From positions 124,001 to 188,000 of the forward strand of contig JADJSD010000003.1 of the NCBI GenBank assembly GCA_016711875.1: DNA of 64,000 nucleotides, read 5' to 3'. The position numbers and the translations under genes are program-made. Below the pieces are notes generated by a model. That model worked only from the letters and a program-made list of their open reading frames with translations, did not search any database and was not told where the DNA came from. Position 1 is the stretch's first letter. Each line of letters opens with the position of its first letter. Positions 25,097 to 33,989 of this stretch are shown here, one piece after another. The stretch is from Betaproteobacteria bacterium. Its GTDB lineage: Bacteria; Pseudomonadota; Gammaproteobacteria; Burkholderiales; Usitatibacteraceae.

Positions 25097-28000
25097 ATGA
25101 TGCGACGAATTTCCCTCGCCCTCGCCGTGCTTGCCTGCGCGCTCGTCGTGCAGGCCGACTCGGGTGCCGAGAAGCCGGTGCCGCGCACTTATGTCACGCA
25201 CCCGCCCGCGCCGGCGAAGCAGACGCTCGCGGAGGCCGAGGCGAAGTCCCGCGGCTGCATGACCTGCCACAGTGCGACCGACCGGCACACGATGCACGCC
25301 AATCCCGGGGTGATCCTCGGCTGCACCGATTGCCACGGCGGGGACGCGAAGGTCGAAAAGCCCGCCGGCACCGAATACGGCAAGGACGCCTCGTACCTCG
25401 CGGCCCTCGAGAAGTCCCACGTCCTGCCGCGCTTTCCGAAAACCTGGAAATGGCCGTCGGCTGCCAGCCCCGAAGGCAGCTACACGCTGCTCAACAAGGA
25501 GAGCCCCGAGTTCGTCCGGTTCATGAACCCGGGCGACCTGCGCATCGCGCGCGAGGCCTGCGGCGCCTGCCACCTGCCCATCATCCAGAACGCCGAGCGC
25601 AGCCTGATGGCCACCAGTGCGATGTTGTGGGGCGGCGCGGCCTACAACAACGGCATCCTGCCGTACAAGCGCTACATCGTGGGTGAGGCCTACACCCGCG
25701 AAGGCGTCGGGGCCTCGCTCGTGAACCCGGTGAAGCCCAACGACTTCATGGTGCAGAAGGGCGTGCTGCCGCAGATCTTCGCGCTGCCCGCCTGGGAGAC
25801 GATTCCCCCGGCCGACGTCTTCCGCGTCTTCGAGCGCGGTGGCAAGGTCATCGGGACGCAGTTCCCGGAGATCGGCCTTCCCAACAGCCTGGGGCAGATC
25901 CAGCGGCTGGACGAGACGGGCCGCCCCGACATCAAGCAGTCGAACCGGGGCCCGGGCACGGGCAGCCGCATCGCCGTGCCGGTGATCAACATCACCAAGA
26001 CCCGCCTGAACGACCCGCACCTGTGGTTCCTGGGCACCAACGAGCAGCCGGGCGACTACCGGGCCTCGGGATGCTCGGCTTGCCACACGCCGTACGCCAA
26101 CGATCGCGACGAGAAGCACTCGGGCATCTATGCGAAATACGGCAGCGACGGCAAGTCCGCGACGAAGGACCCCACGATACCCAAGGACCGGTCCGGGCAC
26201 CCCGTGCGGCACGAGTTCACCCGGGCCATCCCGTCCTCGACCTGCATGGTCTGCCACATGCACCAGCCGAACGTGTTCGTGAACACCTATTACGGCACGA
26301 TCATGTGGGACTACGAATCCGACGCGCCCTTCATGTGGCCGGAGAAGCAGCGTTACCCGAGCGCCGAGGAGCAGCGCAAGATCCTCGACCGCAACCCTGA
26401 GGAAGCCGCCATCCGCGGACTCTGGAGCGATCCGGAGTTTCTCAAGAACGTCTCGAGCCTGAACCCCAAGCTGAAGGACACGCAGTTCGCCGACTACCAC
26501 GGCCACGGCTGGAACTTCCGGGCCGTGTTCAAGCGCGACCGCAAAGGCACGCTCCTCGACAAGGACGGCAAGCCCATCGCGGACGAGGACCCGGAAAAGT
26601 TCGTGAAGAAGGACGGCACCAAGGGCCGCGCCGTGCAGCTCTCGTCGATCCACCTGGACATCGGGTTCCACTGCGTGGATTGCCACTGGGCGCAGGACAT
26701 GCACGGCAACGGGCACATCTACGGCGAGGTCGCGCAGGCGGTCGAGGTCGACTGCCGCGACTGCCACGGCACGGCCGACAAGCTGCCGACGCTGCGCACC
26801 TCCGGACCGGCAGCGCGCCCGGGCGGCATGGACATGTCGCTCCTTCGCACGCAGGACGGCCGCAAGCGGTTCGAATGGCGCGAGGGCAAGCTCTACCAGC
26901 GCTCGGCCATGTACGCGGAGCTCGAGTGGGAGATGTCGCTCGTCAAGGACACCGTCACGCCTGGCAACTCGCAGTACAACGAGAAGGCGGCGCGCGCCAA
27001 GCTCATCCACGCGGGGGCTGCGGGCCAGGAGGGCAAGTGGGGTCCGGGTGCGAAGGAGTACGCGCACGCGGACGAGAAGATGACCTGCTTCACCTGTCAC
27101 CTTTCCTGGACGACGAGTTGCGGCGGCTGCCACCTGCCCATCCAGGCCAACTGGAAGACGGAACGGCACCACTACGAGGGCGGCGAGACGCGCAACTACG
27201 CCACCTACAACCCGCAGGTGGCTCGCGACGAGATGTTCCAGCTCGGCAAGCACGGTCCCGCCAAGGGCGGGCGCATCGCTCCGGTGCGCTCCTCCTCGGC
27301 GCTGGTGCTGTCCTCGACGAACATCAACCGCGAGCGCATCTACATCCAGCAGCCGCCTGTCGCGGCGAGCGGATTCTCGTCGCAGGCCTTCGCGCCGCAC
27401 TATCCGCACACGGAGCGCAAGACCGAAACGAAGGGCTGCTCGGATTGCCACGTGTCGGACCAGGGCGACAACAACGCGATCATGGCCCAGGTGCTCCTGC
27501 ACGGGACCAATTTCGTGAACTTCGTGGGCTTCAACGCCTGGCTCGGCGCGGAGAAGCACATCGAGGCGGTGCAGGTGACGGAGTGGGAGGAGCCCCAGGC
27601 CGTCATCGGCAGCTACCTGCACCGCTACGCGTACCCGGACTGGTATGCCGACCACCAGAAGCGCGGCCAGCGCCTGGCCGAGGCCCACAACCACACGACC
27701 GGCGGTCCTTCGGGCTGCGTGATGCTGCGGGGCGAGTATTTCTTCTCCGCGGAGGGCCCGGGCGGCATGCGCATCTACGACGTCGCCTCGATCGCCAACA
27801 AGGGCATCTCGCAGCGCATCATCACCGCGCCGTTCTCGCCGCTGGGGCACGACACGCACATCCCGTCGAAGAACGCGACCTGCGTGGCGCTTCCGACCAA
27901 CCAGGCCATTGCCCCGAGCCGCAACACCGGCGACCTGATGCGCGTGACCAACATGGAGCAGGCCTTCCACCCGATCTACCACTACGCATTCATCACCGAT

Positions 28001-28918
28001 TCGGAGGAAGGGCTCATCCTGACGGACGTCGACACGCTGGCGGACGGCGAGCCGCGCAACAACTTCGTGAAGCGCGCCGTCACCTGGAACGAGGAGGGCA
28101 TCCTCAAGGGCGCCCGGCACGTCACCATCGGCGGGCACTACCTCTACATCGCCGCCGACGCGGGCCTCGTCGTGGTCGACGTGAACGACCCGCTCAAGCC
28201 GAAGAAGGTCGCCGTGGTTCCGCTCAAGGGCGCCCGCGCGTCGGCCCTCCAGTTCCGCTACCTATTCGTCACCGACGAGGAGGGCTTCAAGGTCGTCGAC
28301 GTCACCACGCCGGAGAAGGCACGTCTCGTGGAAGGCGCCTTCGTGCCGCTGGCGGACGCGAAACGCATCTATGTCGCGAGAACCTTCGCCTACGTGGCCG
28401 GCGGCCGGGAAGGCCTCGTCATCGTGGACGTCGAGCGCCCGGCCTCGCCGCGGGTCTACATGAAGTTCGACGACGGCGGGAAGCTCAACGATGCCCGCGA
28501 CGTCGTGGTGGGCACCACGAACGCCTCGGCGATCGCCTATGTGGCCGACGGCGTGAACGGGCTGAAGGTGCTGCAGCTCACCTCGCCCGAGATCCAGCCG
28601 AAGTTCTACGGCTTCAGTCCCGATCCGAAGCCCCGCGTCATCGCGTGGCGGGACACGCAGTCCCCGGCGATCTCGGTGGCCAAGGGCCTCGACCGCGACC
28701 GGGCGGTGGATGAGACCGGGGGGCAGATCGCCATCTTCGGACGCATCGGTTCGCGGCCTTTCACCCGCGAGGAGCAGCAGAAGTTCTTCCTGCGCCCTGA
28801 CGGCACCGTCTGGTCGGTGTCGGACACGGGCAAGCCCGCCGATTTCGTGGATGCCCGGCCCCCGGCCGAGCGTGCCCCGAGGCCGGCGGGAGACATCAAG
28901 AAGGCGGAGGCCCGATGA
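25097..28918 (+). CDS. large decaheme cytochrome c with C-terminal LVIVD beta-propeller repeats
   Basis: A 1273-residue exported protein, starting 1 base after the barrel gene. Signal peptide: MRRISLALAVLACALVVQA. The first ~790 residues carry ten CXXCH sites (C54, C76, C155, C326, C383, C526, C553, C664, C675, C781), widely spaced and with additional histidines for bis-His ligation. Residues ~880-1165 contain LVIVD-type repeats (LYIAADAGLVVVDVNDPLKP, LFVTDEEGFKVVDVTTPE, AYVAGGREGLVIVDVERP, AYVADGVNGLKVLQL), which form a beta-propeller in other proteins. The C terminus is Pro/Arg/Lys-rich. It is either periplasmic or exported to the cell surface through the barrel. Its stop overlaps the next ATG (ATGA). 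Confidence 0.85.
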   Translation: MMRRISLALAVLACALVVQADSGAEKPVPRTYVTHPPAPAKQTLAEAEAKSRGCMTCHSATDRHTMHANPGVILGCTDCHGGDAKVEKPAGTEYGKDASYLAALEKSHVLPRFPKTWKWPSAASPEGSYTLLNKESPEFVRFMNPGDLRIAREACGACHLPIIQNAERSLMATSAMLWGGAAYNNGILPYKRYIVGEAYTREGVGASLVNPVKPNDFMVQKGVLPQIFALPAWETIPPADVFRVFERGGKVIGTQFPEIGLPNSLGQIQRLDETGRPDIKQSNRGPGTGSRIAVPVINITKTRLNDPHLWFLGTNEQPGDYRASGCSACHTPYANDRDEKHSGIYAKYGSDGKSATKDPTIPKDRSGHPVRHEFTRAIPSSTCMVCHMHQPNVFVNTYYGTIMWDYESDAPFMWPEKQRYPSAEEQRKILDRNPEEAAIRGLWSDPEFLKNVSSLNPKLKDTQFADYHGHGWNFRAVFKRDRKGTLLDKDGKPIADEDPEKFVKKDGTKGRAVQLSSIHLDIGFHCVDCHWAQDMHGNGHIYGEVAQAVEVDCRDCHGTADKLPTLRTSGPAARPGGMDMSLLRTQDGRKRFEWREGKLYQRSAMYAELEWEMSLVKDTVTPGNSQYNEKAARAKLIHAGAAGQEGKWGPGAKEYAHADEKMTCFTCHLSWTTSCGGCHLPIQANWKTERHHYEGGETRNYATYNPQVARDEMFQLGKHGPAKGGRIAPVRSSSALVLSSTNINRERIYIQQPPVAASGFSSQAFAPHYPHTERKTETKGCSDCHVSDQGDNNAIMAQVLLHGTNFVNFVGFNAWLGAEKHIEAVQVTEWEEPQAVIGSYLHRYAYPDWYADHQKRGQRLAEAHNHTTGGPSGCVMLRGEYFFSAEGPGGMRIYDVASIANKGISQRIITAPFSPLGHDTHIPSKNATCVALPTNQAIAPSRNTGDLMRVTNMEQAFHPIYHYAFITDSEEGLILTDVDTLADGEPRNNFVKRAVTWNEEGILKGARHVTIGGHYLYIAADAGLVVVDVNDPLKPKKVAVVPLKGARASALQFRYLFVTDEEGFKVVDVTTPEKARLVEGAFVPLADAKRIYVARTFAYVAGGREGLVIVDVERPASPRVYMKFDDGGKLNDARDVVVGTTNASAIAYVADGVNGLKVLQLTSPEIQPKFYGFSPDPKPRVIAWRDTQSPAISVAKGLDRDRAVDETGGQIAIFGRIGSRPFTREEQQKFFLRPDGTVWSVSDTGKPADFVDARPPAERAPRPAGDIKKAEAR

Positions 28919-30225
28919 AACATCTCCTTGCCGCGGCGGCAGCCGTCGCGGCCCTCAGCGCGCAGGCGGCCGACGTGCCGCTCCCCTACGAGGCGAAAGC
29001 CAGGCACGTGGGCGTGGTGAACTGCGCTTCCAGCCTCTGCCACGGCTCGATCACGGAATGGAAGGGCTCGAACGTCCTCCAGAACGAGTACGTCACGTGG
29101 TCGCGCGTCGACAAGCACGCCCTGCGGGCGAACCAGGTCTTGCTGAACGACCAGAGCAAGCGCATCGCGAAGAACCTCGGTCTCAAGCAGCCGGCGCACG
29201 AGGCGAAGATCTGCGTCGACTGTCACGGGCACAACCCGCCCGCCGACCAACGCGGCGAGCGCTTCAAGGCCTCCGATGGCGTGAGCTGCGAAGCCTGCCA
29301 CGGGCCGGCCGAGAACTGGATCAAGTCCCACGTCGCGCCCGGCGCCACGCACCAGGACAACCTCAAGAACGGCCTTTACCCCACGAGCGACCCCGTGGCC
29401 CTGGCGAAACTGTGCCTGTCGTGCCACTTCGGCAACAAGGACAAGTTCGTGACGCACCGGATCATGGGCGCCGGCCATCCCCGCATCTCGTTCGAGCTCG
29501 ACACCTTCACGCAGACCCAGCCGGCCCACTTCGTGGTGGACGAGGACTGGATGAAGCGCAAGGGCAGCTGGGACGGAATCCGCCTGTGGGCGATCGGCCA
29601 GGCGCTCGCGGCCCAGGAACAGCTCGATGTCGTCCTCGACCCGAAGCGCGGCCGCGACGGGCTCTTCCCGGAGTTGGTCGTCTTCGATTGCCACGCCTGC
29701 CATCACCCGATGTCCGATACCCGCTGGAAGCCGCGCGTGGGAACGCGTCCGGGCACCATTCGCTTCAACGACGCGAACCTCCTGATGCTGCGCCAGATCG
29801 TGAGGCGCACTTTCCCGGCCGAAACCGGGACCTTCAACGATCTCGTGCTGTCCCTGCACAAGGCCGTGGCAGGCGAGGGGGGCGACGCGCTCGAGGCCGC
29901 GCGCAAGCTGCGCAAGGGGCTCGACTCCGTCGTCGACAAGCTGCGCACGCGGGCATTCGATGACGCCGACCTGCGGGCCATCCTGCAGGGGCTGATCGAC
30001 GACGGCCTCGCGGGACAGTACACGGACTACGCCGGCGCCGAGCAGGCTTCCATGGCCATCGGCAGCGTGCTCAATTTCCTGGCGAAGCGCGGCGCAGTCC
30101 GCGACGTGAAGGCCGCCAACGCATCGCTGGACCGTCTCTTCGTGACGGTGAAGGACGACGAGAAGTACAGGCACGAGCGCTTCCAGCAGGCGCTCGCGGG
30201 TCTCAAGACCACCGTGGCGAGGTAA
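28915..30225 (+). CDS. pentaheme cytochrome c (c554-like), one heme on a CX4CH motif
   Basis: A 436-residue periplasmic cytochrome. Signal peptide (KHLLAAAAAVAALSAQA). Heme sites: CASSLCH (C37-H43, a CX4CH variant), CVDCH (C100), CEACH (C125), CLSCH (C167) and CHACH (C259). The order SLCHGS...CVDCHGHNP...GVSCEACHGPAENW resembles the cytochrome c554/multiheme family in which GVxCExCHG is diagnostic. The last ~150 residues are helical without hemes. Its ATG overlaps the stop of the decaheme/LVIVD gene, so the two are translationally coupled. It could be the periplasmic shuttle of the cluster. Confidence 0.85.
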   Translation: MKHLLAAAAAVAALSAQAADVPLPYEAKARHVGVVNCASSLCHGSITEWKGSNVLQNEYVTWSRVDKHALRANQVLLNDQSKRIAKNLGLKQPAHEAKICVDCHGHNPPADQRGERFKASDGVSCEACHGPAENWIKSHVAPGATHQDNLKNGLYPTSDPVALAKLCLSCHFGNKDKFVTHRIMGAGHPRISFELDTFTQTQPAHFVVDEDWMKRKGSWDGIRLWAIGQALAAQEQLDVVLDPKRGRDGLFPELVVFDCHACHHPMSDTRWKPRVGTRPGTIRFNDANLLMLRQIVRRTFPAETGTFNDLVLSLHKAVAGEGGDALEAARKLRKGLDSVVDKLRTRAFDDADLRAILQGLIDDGLAGQYTDYAGAEQASMAIGSVLNFLAKRGAVRDVKAANASLDRLFVTVKDDEKYRHERFQQALAGLKTTVAR

Positions 30226-30230
30226 CCGGA

Positions 30231-32660
30231 ATGTCCTCCCAATTCGACCAGCGCACCGCATTCCAGTGGTACAAGGTGGGCATCATCGGCTCCGGACCCG
30301 CGGGCCTTTCGGCCGCCGCCCATGCCGCCGAGCTCGGGGTCCCGCACGTGTTGCTCGAGGCCGAATCGCACGCCTCCAACACGATCTACAAGTACCAGAA
30401 GGGCAAGCACGTGATGGCCGAGCCCGGCATCCTGCCCCTTCGCAGCCCCATGAGCTTCAAGGAGGGCACCCGCGAGGAAATCCTGAGCGCCTGGGACGAA
30501 GGTCTCGGCAAGCTCAAGGTCAACATCCAGTACGGCCAGGAAGTCGTCTCGATCCAGGGGTCGGACGGCTCCTTCGAGGTGCGCACGAAGAAGGGCGACG
30601 CTTTCTTTTGCCGCAAGATCGTGCTGGGCATCGGATTGCAGGGAAACATCCGCAAGATCGGCGTGCCCGGCGAGGACCTCGACGGCGTCCAGTACCAGCT
30701 CGACGACCCGAAGGAATACTCCGACGAGACCATCGTCGTGGTGGGGGCCGGCGATGCGGCCATCGAGAACGCGATCGCCCTAGCGGAGCAGAACCGCGTG
30801 ATCCTCGTGAACCGCAACGAGGAGTTCACGCGCTGCAAGGAAGGCAACCTGACCAACGTCCTGGCCGCCATCAAGGAGGGCCGCGTCGAGATCCGGTACG
30901 GAACTTCGGCGGCGAAGGTGGAGAAGGTCGCGGGCGATACGCCGCTTCGCTTCAGCATCAAGACGCCCGACGGCCCCGACCTCATCGAATGTCATCGCAT
31001 CATCGCGCGACTGGGCGCGACTCCGCCGCGAAAGCTCGTCGAAGGATTCGGGGTCAAGTTCCCGTCGAGCGACCCCAATTCCGTGCCGCAGCTCTCGGAC
31101 ACGTACGAATCGAACGTGAAGGGGCTCTACATCGTCGGCGCGCTGGGCGGATACCCGCTCATCAAGCAGGCGATGAACCAGGGTTACGAAGTCGTCGAAA
31201 CCGCGCTCGGCCGCCACGTCGAGCCCGCCGACGAGCCGCTCCTCGCGAAGAAATTCGCGACGTACTCGCGCACGAAATCGGTCGCGGAGGTGCTGGATCT
31301 CATCCAGGGGTCCGTGCCGCTCCTGCAGGGCATGAACCGCCTGCAGTTGCGCGAGTTCATGCTCGACAGCGAGTTGCACACACCGCGTTCCGGGGATGTC
31401 CTCTTCAAGCGCAACGACTACACGAACTCGTTCTACATGGTCGTGAGCGGCCAGGTCCTGGTCGAGGGCGACGGGGGCAAGCAGTTCCCGCTGGGCGCCG
31501 GCCAGTTCTTCGGCGAGCTGGGGCTCATTTCCGGTCGTCGCCGCTCGAGCACCGTGCGCGCCGGCGATGCCTGCGTGGTCATCGAGGCGCCGCGCCGCGC
31601 CATGCTCAAGCTCCAGTCCTCCGTGGAGTCGGTGCGCAAGCAGATCGACGAGACCTTCCTCAAGCGGGCGGTGCGTGCCTACCTGGCGCCGATGCTGCCG
31701 GAGGAAGAACTCACCGAGCTCGTCACCAGCGGCGTCGTGGTGAAGAAGTACGCCGGTGGCGAACAGCTTTTCGGAGAAGGCGACCCGCCGGACGGCCTGT
31801 ACCTCATCCGCCGCGGTTCGGTCATGATCTCGCGCACCATCGCGGGTCGCGAGGTCGTGCTCTCCTATCTGTCGGCCGGCAACTACGTGGGCGAAATGGC
31901 CCTGCTCACCGACTCGCCTCGGTCTGCCAATGTCCGGGCGGCGGTGACCACCGAGGCCGTCGTCCTGGACGCCGCGGTCTTCAAGAGCGTGCTTTCGCGC
32001 AACCCGAAATGGCGCGAGGAGATGGAAGCGCGGTTCCTCGATCGCCTGCGCATCAATGCGCAGATGGAGGCCTCCCCGGACCCGGGCAACATCATCGCCT
32101 TCCTGCTCCAGCAGGGCGTGGGCGAGGCGACGGACGTCCTGCTCATCGACGAATCGCTCTGCGTGCGCTGCGACAACTGCGAGAAGGCCTGCGCCGATGT
32201 CCACGACGGCACGTCGCGGCTCGATCGCGAGGCCGGGCCCACGTTCGCCGAGATCCACGTTCAGACCTCCTGCCGCCACTGCGAGCATCCGCATTGCATG
32301 AAGGACTGCCCGCCGGATGCGATCCACCGCTCGGCGGGCGGCGAGGTCTTCGTGAACGACAGCTGCATCGGCTGCGGCAATTGCGAGAAGAACTGCCCCT
32401 ACGGCGTGATCCAGCTCGCGCCGGTCGATCCGAAGCGTCGCCGCCCCAGCCTGTTCTCCTGGCTCGTGCTGGGCGTGGGGACCGAGCCGGGCATGGAACC
32501 CAAGCCCAAGGGCAAGGACATCCCGAAGAAGGCCGTCAAATGCGACATGTGCAAGGACCTGAAGGGAGGGGCGGCCTGCGTGCGCGCCTGCCCGACGGGG
32601 GCGGCCATCCGCGTGAGCCCGGCCCAGTTCCTGAACTACTCGGGAACCGCGGAAGCGTGA
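30231..32660 (+). CDS. flavoprotein fused to two cyclic-nucleotide-binding domains and a four-cluster ferredoxin
   Basis: An 809-residue cytoplasmic protein with no signal or membrane helix. Residues 1-330: pyridine-nucleotide-disulfide-type flavoprotein (FAD site GIIGSGPAGLSAA, NAD(P) site VVVGAGDAAIENA, C-terminal GLYIVGALGGYP) lacking a redox-active CXXC, as in YpdA-like reductases. Residues ~370-475 and ~490-610: two cNMP-binding domains with phosphate-binding cassettes FFGELGLISGRRRSS and GEMALLTDSPRSANVRA. Residues 644-787: sixteen cysteines in DmsB/NrfC-type order (C644, 647, 650, 654; 681, 684, 689, 693; 712, 715, 718, 722; 771, 774, 783, 787), room for four 4Fe-4S clusters. It probably links NAD(P)H or quinol chemistry to the cytochromes under cAMP or cGMP control (inference). 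Confidence 0.88.
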   Translation: MSSQFDQRTAFQWYKVGIIGSGPAGLSAAAHAAELGVPHVLLEAESHASNTIYKYQKGKHVMAEPGILPLRSPMSFKEGTREEILSAWDEGLGKLKVNIQYGQEVVSIQGSDGSFEVRTKKGDAFFCRKIVLGIGLQGNIRKIGVPGEDLDGVQYQLDDPKEYSDETIVVVGAGDAAIENAIALAEQNRVILVNRNEEFTRCKEGNLTNVLAAIKEGRVEIRYGTSAAKVEKVAGDTPLRFSIKTPDGPDLIECHRIIARLGATPPRKLVEGFGVKFPSSDPNSVPQLSDTYESNVKGLYIVGALGGYPLIKQAMNQGYEVVETALGRHVEPADEPLLAKKFATYSRTKSVAEVLDLIQGSVPLLQGMNRLQLREFMLDSELHTPRSGDVLFKRNDYTNSFYMVVSGQVLVEGDGGKQFPLGAGQFFGELGLISGRRRSSTVRAGDACVVIEAPRRAMLKLQSSVESVRKQIDETFLKRAVRAYLAPMLPEEELTELVTSGVVVKKYAGGEQLFGEGDPPDGLYLIRRGSVMISRTIAGREVVLSYLSAGNYVGEMALLTDSPRSANVRAAVTTEAVVLDAAVFKSVLSRNPKWREEMEARFLDRLRINAQMEASPDPGNIIAFLLQQGVGEATDVLLIDESLCVRCDNCEKACADVHDGTSRLDREAGPTFAEIHVQTSCRHCEHPHCMKDCPPDAIHRSAGGEVFVNDSCIGCGNCEKNCPYGVIQLAPVDPKRRRPSLFSWLVLGVGTEPGMEPKPKGKDIPKKAVKCDMCKDLKGGAACVRACPTGAAIRVSPAQFLNYSGTAEA

Positions 32661-32662
32661 CG

Positions 32663-32686
32663 TCGGCCGGCCGTCCGGCCGGCCGA
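32663..32686. terminator. bidirectional terminator hairpin between convergent genes
   Basis: A perfect 11-base inverted repeat (32663-32673 with 32676-32686, 2-base loop) made of CGGCCGGCCG-type sequence lies between the stop of the multiheme cluster's last gene and the stop of the convergent transporter gene. A short TTTCC follows on the plus strand and GACG on the minus strand. Confidence 0.6.
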
Positions 32687-32690
32687 TTTC

Positions 32691-33989
32691 CTAGTGCTTG
32701 GCCTCGCCGATCATGCGATCGAGATCCGGATTCGCGCGGTGGTTGGACGCGTTCCAGCGCATCACCAGGAACATCGCCCCGGCCACGAACGCGCCGAACA
32801 CCACGATGATCATGTTGATGTGCAGGTTCAGCTTGATCATCAGGGCGTATACGGCAAGCATCACCAGGATGCTCACGTTCTCGTTGAAGTTCTGGACGGC
32901 GATGGAATGTCCCGCCGACATGAGCACATGGCCGCGATGCTGCAGCAGCGCGTTCATCGGCACCACGAAGAAGCCCGCCATGGCGCCCACGAGGATGAGC
33001 AGGGCGTATACCAGGGGCAGCCAGCTCACGCCGATCAGCGTCATCGTGAAGAAGCCCATGGCGATTCCCACGGGCAGCACGGCCACCGCCCGCTTGAGCG
33101 GGATGAATCGTGCCGCAAGAACCGCGCCCAGCGCGATGCCGATGGCCGAGACTCCCTGCAGGATGGCGCCCTGGGCGAGCGGCAGCTGCAGGTGCTGCTC
33201 CGCCCACTTGAGCACGATGAACTGGAGCGTCGCACCGGCGCCCCAGAACAGCGTGGTGACCGCGAGCGAGATCTGGCCGAGCTTGTCGGACCACAGCGTA
33301 CGGAAGCAACGCGAGAAATCGACGACGAGCCGAAGGGGGTTCCTTTCCTGGTGCCGGTAGCGCGCACCGGTGTCCGGAATCGCCAGGTTGAAGAGGGCGG
33401 CGACCAGGTAGAAGAACGCGATCACGGTGATGGCCGCCTCGGGCGGGGTGTCGATGCCCGTCTCCAATCCCGGCAGGTCGATGGAAAGCAGCATTCCGGA
33501 AACTTTCGGCCCGATGAGGATTCCGCCCAGCACGGTCCCCAGCACGATGGATCCCACGGTGAGACCCTCGATCCAGCCGTTGGCGACCACGAGCTGGTCC
33601 GGCGGAAGGAGTTCGGTGAGGATTCCGTACTTGGCTGGCGAATAGGCAGCCGCGCCGAGCCCCACCACCGCGTACGACACCAGCACGAACCAGTAGGCGG
33701 CGATGCCGGGGGTCGACACGAGGTCGTGGAAGAAGAGCATCGCGCAGCCGACGATCTTGATCGTGTTCGTGACGAACATGACCTTGCCCTTGGGCATCGA
33801 GTCGGCGAACGCGCCCACGAACGCCGCGAGCAGGACGTAGGAGACCGTGAAGAAGAACTTGAGCAGTGGCGTGAGCCACGCCGGCCCCTGCAGCTGCAGC
33901 AGCAGGGCGATGGACGCGATGAGCAATGCGTTGTCGGCCAGCGAGGAAAAGAACTGCGCCGCCATGATCGTGTAGAACCCGCGCTTCAC
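32691..33989 (-). CDS. MFS transporter, LplT-like (lysophospholipid transporter)
   Basis: A 432-residue twelve-helix major facilitator. GTG 33989 is preferred: it is 5 bases from GGGAGG and overlaps the stop of the EAL gene (GTGA); an ATG at 34016 lies further upstream. Early sequence FYTIMAAQFFSSLADNALLIASI and AAAYSPAKYGILTELLPPDQLVVANGWIEG are typical of LplT, which flips 2-acyl-glycerophosphoethanolamine inward. In E. coli it neighbours aas; here no acyltransferase is adjacent, so the substrate is uncertain. Convergent with the multiheme cluster. Confidence 0.8.
   Translation of the reverse strand: MKRGFYTIMAAQFFSSLADNALLIASIALLLQLQGPAWLTPLLKFFFTVSYVLLAAFVGAFADSMPKGKVMFVTNTIKIVGCAMLFFHDLVSTPGIAAYWFVLVSYAVVGLGAAAYSPAKYGILTELLPPDQLVVANGWIEGLTVGSIVLGTVLGGILIGPKVSGMLLSIDLPGLETGIDTPPEAAITVIAFFYLVAALFNLAIPDTGARYRHQERNPLRLVVDFSRCFRTLWSDKLGQISLAVTTLFWGAGATLQFIVLKWAEQHLQLPLAQGAILQGVSAIGIALGAVLAARFIPLKRAVAVLPVGIAMGFFTMTLIGVSWLPLVYALLILVGAMAGFFVVPMNALLQHRGHVLMSAGHSIAVQNFNENVSILVMLAVYALMIKLNLHINMIIVVFGAFVAGAMFLVMRWNASNHRANPDLDRMIGEAKH

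Noticed and set aside
25085..28138. A 1017-codon frame opposite the decaheme/LVIVD gene
   Set aside because: Antisense shadow of a clear multiheme cytochrome; composition is Val/Arg/Leu/His-rich without domains.
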